29,821 nucleotides of DNA from a virus, in the IMG/VR virus record IMGVR_UViG_3300047476_000515, positions 1-29,821 of that record. One strand, 5' to 3'. Within the stretch, counting starts at the first letter, position 1, and each line of letters starts with the position of its first letter. Shown here one piece after another: positions 9,023-15,865 of this stretch. Below the pieces are notes generated by a model. That model was not told the DNA's origin, searched no databases, and saw only the letters and a program-made list of their open reading frames with translations. The translations under genes were made by a program, and so were the position numbers.

Positions 9023-9300
9023 TAGTAGTCAAGCCATTTTTCAATTATCAGAGTGATGGCGCCGCTTGTGAACATAAAGACCAAGGAATATACACCAACC
9101 CCAGAATATAACAAGACCAATAAAGTGCTCCATTGTGATAAACAAAAGCTACAATTAAATGGCTTTCTTTCTACGTTTAGGTTTGTCAGTACTTTGAATA
9201 TTTTCAGTATCTTGTGATACCACGGGTTCCGAAGCAACGACACTATGGTCAATGACATCGATAGACTCAATAGAAGGCTCAATAATAGTTGGTTTAACAT
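9022..9300 (-). CDS. membrane protein with PFNCxxC motif, overlaps upstream gene
   Basis: The ORF is 92 aa from the ATG at 9300. It has an N-terminal hydrophobic helix (1-23), a basic RNPWYHKILK segment, the motif KPFNCSFCLSQW (Cys50, Cys53) and one or two further hydrophobic helices (59-90). Small phage membrane proteins with a PF-C-x2-C-x-S-x-W core are common in Bacteroidota phages to my knowledge, which supports the ORF. The first 146 bases overlap the upstream gene on the same strand in another frame. Either this is true dual coding or the real start is a downstream non-ATG codon. The stop overlaps the next start by one base. It could belong to the lysis or superinfection functions, but nothing shows that directly. 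Confidence 0.6.
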   Translation of the reverse strand: MLNQLLLSLLLSLSMSLTIVSLLRNPWYHKILKIFKVLTNLNVERKPFNCSFCLSQWSTLLVLLYSGVGVYSLVFMFTSGAITLIIEKWLDY

Positions 9301-9490
9301 TTTCTTCTGCTTTTTTTACATTTAAAAATTCAACTTCAATGTCAGCGCCAACGTTATACTTCTTGCGCCAAAAATCGATGTTACGTTCTAATCTGTTTTC
9401 GTCTGATCTAAATTCTAAATCAGTTCCTGCGAATTTCCAATGAATTCTGTTGTCAATGACGTCTTTGCCGTCTACAATAAATTTAAACAT
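9155..9490 (-). CDS. 111-aa hypothetical protein
   Basis: The protein is 111 aa, beginning MFKFIVDGKDVIDNRIHW. An ordered N-terminal half of about 60 residues (the strand or helix pattern RSDENRLERNIDFWRKKY is prominent) is followed by a low-complexity acidic/Ser-rich stretch and a very basic end (KPKRRKKAI). The start lies behind an A-rich leader resembling AAAATAAACCAAA. Its last 146 bases are shared with the membrane protein frame. It lies in the packaging block between the HTH protein and the terminase. No family is recognised. Confidence 0.65.
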   Translation of the reverse strand: MFKFIVDGKDVIDNRIHWKFAGTDLEFRSDENRLERNIDFWRKKYNVGADIEVEFLNVKKAEENVKPTIIEPSIESIDVIDHSVVASEPVVSQDTENIQSTDKPKRRKKAI

Positions 9491-9528
9491 AATAATTTGG
9501 TTTATTTTTAATATTTATCCTAATTAAT

Positions 9529-9999
9529 TTATAGGTTTTGCTTGATATGCTTTCGCACACGCTTGATTGTTAATGCTATACTAGTTCTCGGTATACCCGT
9601 TTCCTTGCTGAGTGTTGAGTAGTTGTGATCACCTTCAGCGAATAATTTAAATAGTTCTCTGTCGTACCAATCTAAACCATCGATTAGTTTATTAACTCGA
9701 TCTATGTCTAATTGTTTGTCTTCTTTTTCTGGTTTATCATGGTAGTCTAACTCTTCGTGTTGTTTAACGAATTGGCGATGGAATGGACCTGTATGTGACC
9801 TCCATTGTGTCATGAGAATTCTAATCAAGTAAAAGCGTGCACCACCTGAGTCTATAATATCTTGTAGATTGCTTTTGTTTGACAATTCTTCGATACCATA
9901 GTGTAATAAATCTAACGATAGATGATGATTACCAGTTATTTTATTAGCAGCATCTACTAATGCATTGTAATCATTTGAAAGATATTGATTAAAATTCAA
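9529..9999 (-). CDS. sigma-70 region 4-like HTH protein (TTG start)
   Basis: The protein is 156 aa. The C-terminal third (from about residue 105) reads as a sigma region 4 helix-turn-helix: LFKLFAEGDHNYSTLSKETG then IPRTSIALTIKRVRKHIK. The N-terminal part (DYNALVDAANKITGNHHLS) resembles the beginning of phage sigma-like proteins. No ATG is available in frame, so the start is the TTG at 9999-9997; the next Met would remove conserved-looking sequence. Such proteins near the terminase could redirect host RNA polymerase to late genes or act as a small terminase, which also binds DNA by HTH. A hairpin at 10023-10057 separates it from the upstream gene. The HTH is well supported; the biological role is open. 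Confidence 0.7.
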   Translation of the reverse strand: MNFNQYLSNDYNALVDAANKITGNHHLSLDLLHYGIEELSNKSNLQDIIDSGGARFYLIRILMTQWRSHTGPFHRQFVKQHEELDYHDKPEKEDKQLDIDRVNKLIDGLDWYDRELFKLFAEGDHNYSTLSKETGIPRTSIALTIKRVRKHIKQNL

Positions 10000-10022
10000 A
10001 TGTAGAGTATATTTTTAAAACT

Positions 10023-10057
10023 AAAATGAGGCATAATGTATATATTAGCCTCATTTT
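10023..10057 (-). terminator. intrinsic terminator-like hairpin
   Basis: A perfect 10-bp stem (AAAATGAGGC / GCCTCATTTT) encloses a 15-base loop, lying 7 bases after the stop of the DUF5681-like gene. On the minus strand the stem is followed by an interrupted T-tract (ATTTTAGTTTT), so termination may be partial. Placing it before the sigma-like gene gives that gene separate control. Confidence 0.6.
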
Positions 10058-10064
10058 GTGTGTT

Positions 10065-10364
10065 TTAGTCCTCTTTTTTAGGTGGAATTATAATATTCAA
10101 AGGACTATCAATAGTCATGTCTGTCTCTGTTTTCTTTGGAATAACAAATGGACTCAATTTAATTAGAAAGTCTAGTGCACCTTTAGGATCTACTGATGCA
10201 GTTTGATTTAACCACAACTGAATGTTCTGTAAATTGCCATTTAATAACTCTAAATAGTATTGTTTAACAGCTTCAGTTGTTGCATTACCTTTACCTGCTG
10301 GTCTTCCATTAGGATTACCTGACTCACCTTTCTTGAAATTAGGATTTCCTCTCTTGTTTGCCAT
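10065..10364 (-). CDS. DUF5681-like protein (candidate small terminase)
   Basis: The protein is 99 aa. The N terminus carries the hallmark RGNPNFKKGESGNPNGRPAG, the basic Gly/Asn/Pro-rich motif of DUF5681-type proteins. This is followed by a helical domain with DPKGALDFLIKLSPFVIPKK, resembling the LEPKDRL-LLEKLLPYVLPK pattern common in Bacteroidota prophages. Proteins of this type often sit near the terminase and are sometimes considered small subunits. The first 26 bases overlap the end of the upstream 49-codon gene. Family membership is fairly confident; the packaging role is inference from context. Confidence 0.75.
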   Translation of the reverse strand: MANKRGNPNFKKGESGNPNGRPAGKGNATTEAVKQYYLELLNGNLQNIQLWLNQTASVDPKGALDFLIKLSPFVIPKKTETDMTIDSPLNIIIPPKKED

Positions 10365-10488
10365 GTTTCTCGAGATATAGTTTTAATAAATTTGCATTCT
10401 GTGTAGTTTTAGGATACTCTCTGCTCAGTTTGACAACTTTGCTGATAGATTTATTAGCCAAAACTTTTTGGTTTGCCTGTGTGCTCAT
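10339..10488 (-). CDS. 49-aa small basic protein
   Basis: A 49-codon frame begins at the ATG at 10488, 12 bases after the stop of the connector gene, and ends at TAA 10341-10339 inside the start of the DUF5681-like gene. It begins MSTQANQKVLANKSISKVVK and is rich in Lys and Ser, with a helical, strongly basic C-terminal half (LLKLYLEKHGKQERKS). It fills an otherwise empty 135-bp gap in a tightly packed operon. No homologue is recognised. A DNA- or RNA-binding accessory role is conceivable from charge only. Confidence 0.6.
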   Translation of the reverse strand: MSTQANQKVLANKSISKVVKLSREYPKTTQNANLLKLYLEKHGKQERKS

Positions 10489-10499
10489 ATAGAGTTTTA

Positions 10500-11150
10500 T
10501 TAGTTTAATGGTTGATCGCAGTTACCACAAGGTTGTTCATTAACTCCATAACCACCCCAACCACCAGCTCCGCCTGGAGATGTACCAGTGCCATACGGAT
10601 AATTACGATATTTTTTCCAGTTAAAGAACTGTGAGTTAGTTTGAATACCACTAAAATATGGTTTCTTTGTATCTGGTGCTTGCTCACCGCTATTAGCATT
10701 CCAGTTAGCATACGCTGGGTATAATGACAAATGAAACGCAAGGTATCTTTGCATTTGATCTACGTATGATTCTGCAACTTCTTTAACATTTGATTGCAAG
10801 AATTTAACCTCATCTAACTCTACTGATGGTGCATTTTCTGAGTTTGGCTTTAAAATAGATTTGTTAAAGATCTTGTAGGCCAAGAATGGTATCGCGTGGT
10901 AGAATGAATAGTTACAAAGGATTGGACCAATATAATCATCTAACAATAATCTATTAGGTGTTGAAACTGCTCCATTTCTAACTTGTTCTTTTAGTTGATT
11001 GTAAAATGTACCACCTAAATAGTTACGTAGGTAAATATCCTGCGCTTGTAATACGTATGGTACTAAATCTTCTGGTGATACAGACTCATGAATTGAAGTA
11101 TAGCTTTTTAGCTTTTCTTCTGATATAAAGAGTACGTTATATGCTGACAT
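10500..11150 (-). CDS. head-tail connector/adaptor (DUF6712-like)
   Basis: The protein is 216 aa and lies immediately downstream of the portal, the standard position of the head-tail adaptor (HK97 gp6 type). The N-terminal half is helical with VSPEDLVPYVLQAQDIYLRN and LGGTFYNQLKEQV, a pattern I associate with DUF6712 connector proteins of Bacteroidota phages. The C-terminal tail from about residue 190 is Gly/Pro-rich with Cys pairs (GGAGGWGGYGVNEQPCGNCD) and probably disordered. It should form the ring below the portal. The start is an ATG behind an AT-rich leader, 17 bases after the portal stop. Confidence 0.65.
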   Translation of the reverse strand: MSAYNVLFISEEKLKSYTSIHESVSPEDLVPYVLQAQDIYLRNYLGGTFYNQLKEQVRNGAVSTPNRLLLDDYIGPILCNYSFYHAIPFLAYKIFNKSILKPNSENAPSVELDEVKFLQSNVKEVAESYVDQMQRYLAFHLSLYPAYANWNANSGEQAPDTKKPYFSGIQTNSQFFNWKKYRNYPYGTGTSPGGAGGWGGYGVNEQPCGNCDQPLN

Positions 11151-11167
11151 CTTTTAGTTTTTATTTT

Positions 11168-12322
11168 TTATACAACGGCTTTGGTTACTTCCATTGAGGC
11201 TGCATCGATTAATTTATTTTGTTCAATATACAATTCAACATCGTCATAACCTTTGTAATACATTAAAGTGTCAAATGTCTTTAACATTGTCTTTTGTAAT
11301 GGTTTAATTACTGTTGAAATAAAGTGAGCGTATGCTACTTCGATCTCATTGGCATTTGAATTAAAACCACCTGATCCACCTTGATGGTAAAGACCTAATA
11401 ACAATGGACTTGTAATTCTATGACCAGTTAAAATTCTTGAGCTGATTCTAGACTCTAGGTTTACGTAGTAGTCATCATTAGCAGATTCTATTGGTGTAAC
11501 TGTTGGAGCATGCTCTGAATCATCAGAAAAAGCAATAAAGCATTTACCAGCATTTTCAGATCCTCTGAATGACATTGTTAATTCATCGTAGATAGTTTGT
11601 CTTGATTCAGGATCGGGTATACCATTATTCATTGAGATGAATAAACCTGGATTTAATCCATTAGCTAAATTTGATAAATGGAATTTTGACACTTCAACAT
11701 CAATCTGAATATCGTTTAAACTACCAGCATATGAAGGTAGTGGATAAAACAATGCACCAGGTTCGTAGTCGAAACAGTAAATTACTTGAGATGGATGCGT
11801 ATCAGCACATGAAGGATCAAATGCTTTGTATTCTATAGGTCTAAACTTTCTAAATTGGTTCCAATCTGAAGAGTAATAGTAATATTCTGGTCTATCGATA
11901 TCTGGTACATGTACACCTGATCTAACTTTTGTGAAGTCCATATGATAGATTTCTGCAATTGTCTCGCCGTCATTTGAAAAAATTACATTAAATGCATAAC
12001 CACCAAAGGTTAAATAGTCTAATGCTGCTTTCTCGAACACATCGTTCCAACTTTCAGTTGGATTTGCTCTCTTTAACAAGTACTCTTGATCTGCGTTTTT
12101 AGTCTTTAGACCTTGACCAATTACACCATCTAATTTACTCATGATTGCAGTGCGGTTCATTGCTGATTTCTGAAATAAACCAGCCACAAAACCTGGCCAT
12201 TGATTGTCTAAACCATAGTCAATCCACTTTTTACCAGCTCTTTCAATAAAAATTGGTAATTGTACTTCTATTCTGTCTACGTTAAACGCAAAAAAGTTTT
12301 TATTTTGAGATAATTCTGCCAT
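11168..12322 (-). CDS. portal protein
   Basis: The protein is 384 aa and heads the packaging block, followed by the connector. Portal-like features include the N-terminal WIDYGLDNQWPGFVAGLFQ and KSAMNRTAIMSKLDGVIGQG segments, the clip/stem-like helices around SKFHLSNLANGLNPG, and the region SSRILTGHRITSPLLLG followed by the Gly/Asn-rich GGSGGFNSNANEIE. Portals form the dodecameric DNA gate at one capsid vertex and dock the terminase. The protein is short for an HK97-type portal (commonly 400-500 aa). A promoter-like AT-rich element lies 12 bases upstream of the ATG. The family call is based on context plus these motifs. Confidence 0.8.
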   Translation of the reverse strand: MAELSQNKNFFAFNVDRIEVQLPIFIERAGKKWIDYGLDNQWPGFVAGLFQKSAMNRTAIMSKLDGVIGQGLKTKNADQEYLLKRANPTESWNDVFEKAALDYLTFGGYAFNVIFSNDGETIAEIYHMDFTKVRSGVHVPDIDRPEYYYYSSDWNQFRKFRPIEYKAFDPSCADTHPSQVIYCFDYEPGALFYPLPSYAGSLNDIQIDVEVSKFHLSNLANGLNPGLFISMNNGIPDPESRQTIYDELTMSFRGSENAGKCFIAFSDDSEHAPTVTPIESANDDYYVNLESRISSRILTGHRITSPLLLGLYHQGGSGGFNSNANEIEVAYAHFISTVIKPLQKTMLKTFDTLMYYKGYDDVELYIEQNKLIDAASMEVTKAVV

Positions 12323-12334
12323 TATAATGGTTCT

Positions 12335-12352
12335 TTGTTTATTTTAAATATA
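12335..12352 (-). promoter_or_regulatory. AT-rich start-proximal element (copy 1), possible promoter
   Basis: The minus strand reads TATATTTAAAATAAACAA, ending 12 bases before the portal ATG, and is identical over 18 bases to 21415-21432. TATATTTA differs by one base from the Bacteroidota -7 consensus TAnnTTTG. A TTTTTG lies 17 bases upstream, an acceptable -33 element. An A-rich ribosome-recruiting leader is the alternative. Confidence 0.4.
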
Positions 12353-12377
12353 TGAATGTGCTAAACTGACAAAAACT

Positions 12378-12626
12378 TTAGAAATCAGATTCGAAATAAT
12401 TATCAAAGTCTCTCAGGATAGTTGAAAACTCAAAAGCTTCCTCTCTAATAGTTTTGGCCATAACATAATCGAAGACTTCTCTTTGGGATACTTCGAGTGC
12501 TAGGGCTTCATTATTAAAGAAAGCATAAAGAGCATAATAGATTTTTTCTCGATCTTTTAGACTCATACCTAAATATTGATCATATGTAAATTCAAATTCG
12601 AGATTAATCGGTTGGATTGGTTTCAT
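12378..12626 (-). CDS. 82-aa acidic helical hypothetical protein
   Basis: The protein is 82 aa, mostly helical and acidic, with no Cys or membrane segment. It contains EKIYYALYAFFNNEALALEV and ends DFDNYFESDF. It overlaps the 3' end of the upstream gene by 23 bases, supporting translational coupling. It is the last gene of the early/replication block before the portal. No family is recognised. Confidence 0.6.
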   Translation of the reverse strand: MKPIQPINLEFEFTYDQYLGMSLKDREKIYYALYAFFNNEALALEVSQREVFDYVMAKTIREEAFEFSTILRDFDNYFESDF

Positions 12627-13299
12627 CTTCTGCGGGTTTTATGCCATTATACTTTAAACGTTTTTGTTCAAGTATTTCGAGTCTTTTAGCCTCATAATAT
12701 AATCTAGCCTTTTGTTTTAAAGTTAACTCTTGGCTTGGTTTATTAGCAATAGGTTCGACGTCTTTTAGATCTGTAAATAATAAACCTAATCTATCTCTAT
12801 AAATTTGAGGTATAATATGTGTAGTTGAAGTCTTTTCTTTGCCTCTGTACTTTTGTAATTTTTCAGAATGTTCGTACTCTCTAACTTTATTTATTGTGGT
12901 TATTTCAGTGTTCTCATCTACATTAGCCAAGCGACCTAACAAATACGTCCATATGAGTGTGCCTTCTAAAGACAAATCATAGCCTATGGTTTCTGAATAC
13001 AAAGTCCTTCTGTCTAAACCAGCAACACGAGATTCAGCTAGGCGCATAGTGGTTTTGCCATCAACACCTTTAGCTACATCTATAATACCAAGTGTCTTTA
13101 ATTTTTTAATATCTGTGTAGTTTTGAGAATGTGGTCCTGTATGATTAACTCTGATCAGATCTTCGTTGTGGAATTCTAAATATGTTTCTGTACCATAAAT
13201 AGAGGCTAAAGCTGTAATTAAAGCAACTGTTAAAACTTGACCTTCGGGTGGTGTACTTTGCAACCACATAGCGTAACAACTTGGTATGTAAACTTTCAT
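12604..13299 (-). CDS. 231-aa hypothetical protein, winged-helix-like N terminus
   Basis: The protein is 231 aa. Residues about 15-100 have the helix-helix-recognition-wing rhythm of initiator-type winged helices: a buried helix TVALITALASIYG, then IKKLKTLGIIDVAKG as the end of the recognition helix plus wing. The C-terminal third is Lys/Glu-rich and helical (KQKARLYYEAKRLEI). It resembles in outline the two other possible winged-helix proteins of this block. It may be a replication or regulatory DNA-binding protein. This is structural inference only; I recognise no named family. Confidence 0.55.
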   Translation of the reverse strand: MKVYIPSCYAMWLQSTPPEGQVLTVALITALASIYGTETYLEFHNEDLIRVNHTGPHSQNYTDIKKLKTLGIIDVAKGVDGKTTMRLAESRVAGLDRRTLYSETIGYDLSLEGTLIWTYLLGRLANVDENTEITTINKVREYEHSEKLQKYRGKEKTSTTHIIPQIYRDRLGLLFTDLKDVEPIANKPSQELTLKQKARLYYEAKRLEILEQKRLKYNGIKPAEDETNPTD

Positions 13300-13352
13300 T
13301 TTGTAATTAGATTATAGTCTATGTATCGTTTTTGATTTTAAATAGAAATTTA

Positions 13353-13781
13353 CTATTTTTTAGGCATACCTTTGTCTCTGCGAACCTTTCTACCTTCTTC
13401 GATTGTAGGTCTAAAAGCTTTAGCTGTCCACTCGAGATTATTGACATGATTGTTTTCTCTGTTACCATCAATGTGTTGTACAAATCTCGAGTTGGTTTGA
13501 TTAGGTATAAAAGCTTGGGCCACAAGACGATGTACGTATTCTCCTGTTGGAATACCTAACATTTTAGGAGATGATGGTCTACCTTTCCAAAATTGATTTA
13601 CTTCTCTTTCTGAGATAAAAGACATGTCTTCTCTAAAATGTTTAACTTTTACATTACCATGGTCTGAGATAAACCATTGTGTTGTGCCTAGGCATTGTGT
13701 TTTTGTACCATTTTTGCATGGTATATTGTAGGTAATTGGTCGGGTTTTAAATAATACCCAGTTTTGATTGATTTGTGCCAT
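13353..13781 (-). CDS. HNH endonuclease with NUMOD4-like N terminus
   Basis: The protein is 142 aa. The N-terminal half resembles a NUMOD4 DNA-binding module (WFISDHGNVKVKHF). The C-terminal half is an HNH nuclease: YVHRLVAQAFIPN with His84, then FVQHIDGNRENNHVNNLEW with His103, Asp105, Asn107 and the closing N114-N115-L-E-W. This is the arrangement of free-standing phage homing endonucleases. It is inserted between the replication-like genes, 4 bases after the upstream stop in transcription order. It is likely a selfish mobile gene cutting phage relatives that lack it, although HNH proteins can also help packaging. All motif residues look intact. Confidence 0.9.
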   Translation of the reverse strand: MAQINQNWVLFKTRPITYNIPCKNGTKTQCLGTTQWFISDHGNVKVKHFREDMSFISEREVNQFWKGRPSSPKMLGIPTGEYVHRLVAQAFIPNQTNSRFVQHIDGNRENNHVNNLEWTAKAFRPTIEEGRKVRRDKGMPKK

Positions 13782-13785
13782 AATT

Positions 13786-14136
13786 TTAAAATAATTGGTT
13801 TTGTGTTTCTGGTTGTGCTGGTCGAGTTCTAACTAGTTTTAATGGATTTACTTTAAATACCAAATCTGTGCTGTTAGGTGAAACTTGGGCACCATTGGTG
13901 TTGATTAAATAACCATTGTCTAGTAATTGTTGCATGTTATAACAAATATCCTTTACCGAGGTATCAAATATCTGTGCATTTTTGAGTGGGTAGAATGTTA
14001 GGTATTCTTGGGCTTTTGCCATTTTGTAATAAAGGGCAAACATTAGCTTTTGCATACCTTTTAATCTAGTGTCTTTCATGATAAAAGCTGGAATCGTTAG
14101 ATCCATGTCTTCGTATCTGGCTTGTATTGTGCTCAT
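13786..14136 (-). CDS. 116-aa winged-helix-like protein, replication block
   Basis: The protein is 116 aa. A conserved-looking core, TRLKGMQKLMFALYYKMAKA followed by VKDICYNMQQLLDNGYLINT, reads as the N-terminal winged helix of replication initiator/DnaD-like proteins, ending in a short wing. The C-terminal tail is Gln/Pro-rich. It lies directly after the helicase-loader gene (7-bp gap) and before the HNH gene. It probably binds DNA or a replication partner. The fold is inferred, not demonstrated. Confidence 0.6.
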   Translation of the reverse strand: MSTIQARYEDMDLTIPAFIMKDTRLKGMQKLMFALYYKMAKAQEYLTFYPLKNAQIFDTSVKDICYNMQQLLDNGYLINTNGAQVSPNSTDLVFKVNPLKLVRTRPAQPETQNQLF

Positions 14137-14143
14137 AATTTAT

Positions 14144-14632
14144 TTATTTTCTATTTGATTCTCCTGTAAAAACTACAACAGTTGTCATTTCTTTAATACG
14201 ATCTGCTACTGCTTCACCGTATCTTTCTGCTATTTCTGCAAATGTTAAATTTGTAGTAAAATGTGTTTTGTAACCTTGCATAAATGCTTCATATCTAATA
14301 CAGATTAGATCATGCATTACTTGAATCTCATCTAAATAATGTTTAACTGTTTTTGGTTCTCTACCTAAATCATCTATAATCATATCATGGATTGAATATT
14401 TTTCTAGGTATATTCTACCATTTTGCTGTGCAAGGGCTGCTATTTGTCTAGCTTTTCCATACCATTTACCTTTTATAAATTGTTCTAATATAGTTGTTTT
14501 ACCTGTGCCAGTTGGTCCAAATAAAAGTAAACCTTTTTTAGATTCTTGTTTAAAGTAATCTTGTACTTCAATTTGACTAGAAGAAAGTAACATTTCTGTC
14601 TGTAAAGGATTTTGCGTTGTTTGTTGTGTCAT
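14144..14632 (-). CDS. DnaC-like AAA+ ATPase (helicase loader)
   Basis: The protein is 162 aa with an almost complete AAA+ core: Walker A GPTGTGKT (39-46), Walker B MIIDDLG (84-90), sensor I THFTTNL (123-129) and box VII YGEAVADRI with an arginine-finger candidate at Arg145. DnaC/DnaI/IstB-type loaders place the replicative helicase on DNA. It is much shorter than host DnaC (about 245 aa) and lacks most of an N-terminal helicase-binding domain, so partner recognition may differ. No phage helicase is visible, suggesting that it captures the host helicase. Its start overlaps the initiator-like gene by 56 bases; a second Met at residue 14 would shorten this overlap. Confidence 0.85.
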   Translation of the reverse strand: MTQQTTQNPLQTEMLLSSSQIEVQDYFKQESKKGLLLFGPTGTGKTTILEQFIKGKWYGKARQIAALAQQNGRIYLEKYSIHDMIIDDLGREPKTVKHYLDEIQVMHDLICIRYEAFMQGYKTHFTTNLTFAEIAERYGEAVADRIKEMTTVVVFTGESNRK

Positions 14633-15347
14633 TGTTCTTTTGATTTTTTTGTTTTTGATTTTGTTCTTCTGCTTTTAACCACGCTTCAGTAAAGCATTGC
14701 TCTGTAATATAGTTTTGTAAAGATTTAACGAATGTTCCAGCTACTGCTAAATAACGTTTTAGGTTTATTGCTGCAAGTTTAGCTTCTTCTTTAGATAATG
14801 TACTAAACTTCTTTAAACCGTGTTGACGATTACCAATTCTATTTTTAGGGTATGCTTCAACTATTTTAAAGAAAATCTTTCCATAAAAATCTTTATTTTC
14901 GTTATCAGAAGACGAAACGTCTAACTCTTCCTGTATTATTTCTTTATGTTCTTGTTTATTACTGTTAGCGGTACCATTTTGTAACTTTCGAATATGACCT
15001 TTTGTAACCTTCGAAGGTTCCTCTTGTGCACTTTCGAATAGTTCAATTATGTTATCTGTTAAAACAGTATAATAGTATTTTGCGCCATGTCCGCGTCTAG
15101 CTATTAGTACATTATTCTCAACTAATCTTTTTCTAGCAGCTACTAAAATTTTTTCAGTTATGCCTAAAGTTTTAGCTAATTCATCTTGTTGTTGATAAAA
15201 ATCACCATTAGGAAAATACTCAAATTGCAAATCTATTAGTTGTTGTAATAGGATCGTAGATGCGAATCCAAATTTACGAGCTAAATGTTTATTAACAGTC
15301 CAGTATCCATTTATTGATAATAATTTTTGTATATCAATTCTTCTCAT
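14577..15347 (-). CDS. replication initiator-like winged-helix protein
   Basis: The protein is 256 aa. The N terminus (about 10-105) is a classic initiator winged helix: GYWTVNKHLARKFGFASTIL, then a Tyr/Phe-rich linker, the HTH YQQQDELAKTLGITEKILVA and wing LVENNVLIARRGHGAKYYY. The C terminus (about 150-230) is a helical domain around KKFSTLSKEEAKLAAINLKR, reminiscent of DnaD/DnaB-like replication proteins. Located upstream of a helicase-loader gene, it probably binds the phage origin and recruits the loader. Its ATG is one base after the stop of the 28-codon gene. The last 56 bases are shared with the ATPase gene. Confidence 0.75.
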   Translation of the reverse strand: MRRIDIQKLLSINGYWTVNKHLARKFGFASTILLQQLIDLQFEYFPNGDFYQQQDELAKTLGITEKILVAARKRLVENNVLIARRGHGAKYYYTVLTDNIIELFESAQEEPSKVTKGHIRKLQNGTANSNKQEHKEIIQEELDVSSSDNENKDFYGKIFFKIVEAYPKNRIGNRQHGLKKFSTLSKEEAKLAAINLKRYLAVAGTFVKSLQNYITEQCFTEAWLKAEEQNQKQKNQKNNDTTNNAKSFTDRNVTFF

Positions 15348-15348
15348 T

Positions 15349-15435
15349 TTATGATTTATATTTTTTTATGATACTTGGTACTCTAAATAATAGAAACCAA
15401 GCTATAATTGCGGGTATTAATTTGATTATTAACAT
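15349..15435 (-). CDS. 28-aa predicted membrane microprotein
   Basis: A 28-codon frame starts at the ATG at 15435 and ends at TAA 15351-15349, one base before the initiator ATG. The peptide has one hydrophobic helix (LIIKLIPAIIAWFLLF) and a basic tail (SIIKKYKS). The exact stop-start junction and the lack of other content in this gap support it. Single-helix microproteins in phages may act in lysis control or host takeover. No homologue is recognised, so coding status is plausible rather than certain. Confidence 0.5.
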   Translation of the reverse strand: MLIIKLIPAIIAWFLLFRVPSIIKKYKS

Positions 15436-15459
15436 TTTTATTTTATTTATGTTTTTAAA

Positions 15460-15484
15460 AAGAAGGAGCTTTATGCTCCTTCTT
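15460..15484 (-). terminator. terminator overlapping the end of the 76-aa gene
   Basis: A perfect 10-bp stem, AAGAAGGAGC / GCTCCTTCTT, has a 5-base loop. On the minus strand it is followed by TTTTT then AAAAA. The TAA stop of the 76-aa gene lies within the loop, so a terminating ribosome may influence folding. It could attenuate expression of the downstream replication genes. Confidence 0.65.
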
Positions 15485-15701
15485 GTGTTAGTTGGTATCG
15501 ATATTTTGCGCTTGGTAGATCACTGATAATATCTTCATCAGTATTTTTCCATTGAATACCATCTTCATCCCATTCCCATTTTACGTTGTAGTGGTCTATT
15601 CCATAAACTTTAAATGGTCCTTTAGTAATGATACCTTTTTTAATTACTTGACCGAGTTTAGTATGTTCGATCTTGTCATTGTTTATAGATATTATATACA
15701 T
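15471..15701 (-). CDS. 76-aa hypothetical early protein
   Basis: The protein is 76 aa and rich in Trp/Tyr/Asp, with VKWEWDEDGIQWKNTDEDI in the middle. It looks like a small all-beta soluble protein, with no Cys or membrane segment. It is the first gene after the non-coding region, so it is likely an early gene transcribed from a promoter there. A terminator hairpin overlaps its stop, giving it a separate short transcript. The function is unknown. Confidence 0.65.
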   Translation of the reverse strand: MYIISINNDKIEHTKLGQVIKKGIITKGPFKVYGIDHYNVKWEWDEDGIQWKNTDEDIISDLPSAKYRYQLTQEGA

Positions 15702-15833
15702 ATATATCTTTATGTTTCATTAAATTTTTCACTTTTTTACATTTTTTTAAAATATTTTATAACTAATTGATTTCTAAACTGAGAAGCAGGTGCGGATTAT
15801 AGAAGTCTTTTCATTCACTGTATTTATATTATA

Positions 15834-15852
15834 TATTAATACATTGTTTCAT
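15834..15852 (-). repeat. AT-rich element, copy 1 (ATGAAACA-TATTAATA)
   Basis: The minus strand reads ATGAAACA, then a 3-base spacer, then TATTAATA. It begins 14 bases after the terminator stem ending at 15866. It matches copy 2 in both blocks with a spacer one base longer. It could be a protein-binding operator or a promoter core. Confidence 0.55.
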
Positions 15853-15865
15853 AATTTGACATAAA

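Noticed and set aside
13319-13525. 68-aa minus-strand ORF
   Set aside because: Alternative frame inside the HNH gene, which has intact catalytic motifs.
15780-15830. Possible tRNA-like GC patch around TGCGGATTATAGAAGTC
   Set aside because: No cloverleaf, T-loop or acceptor stem could be formed.
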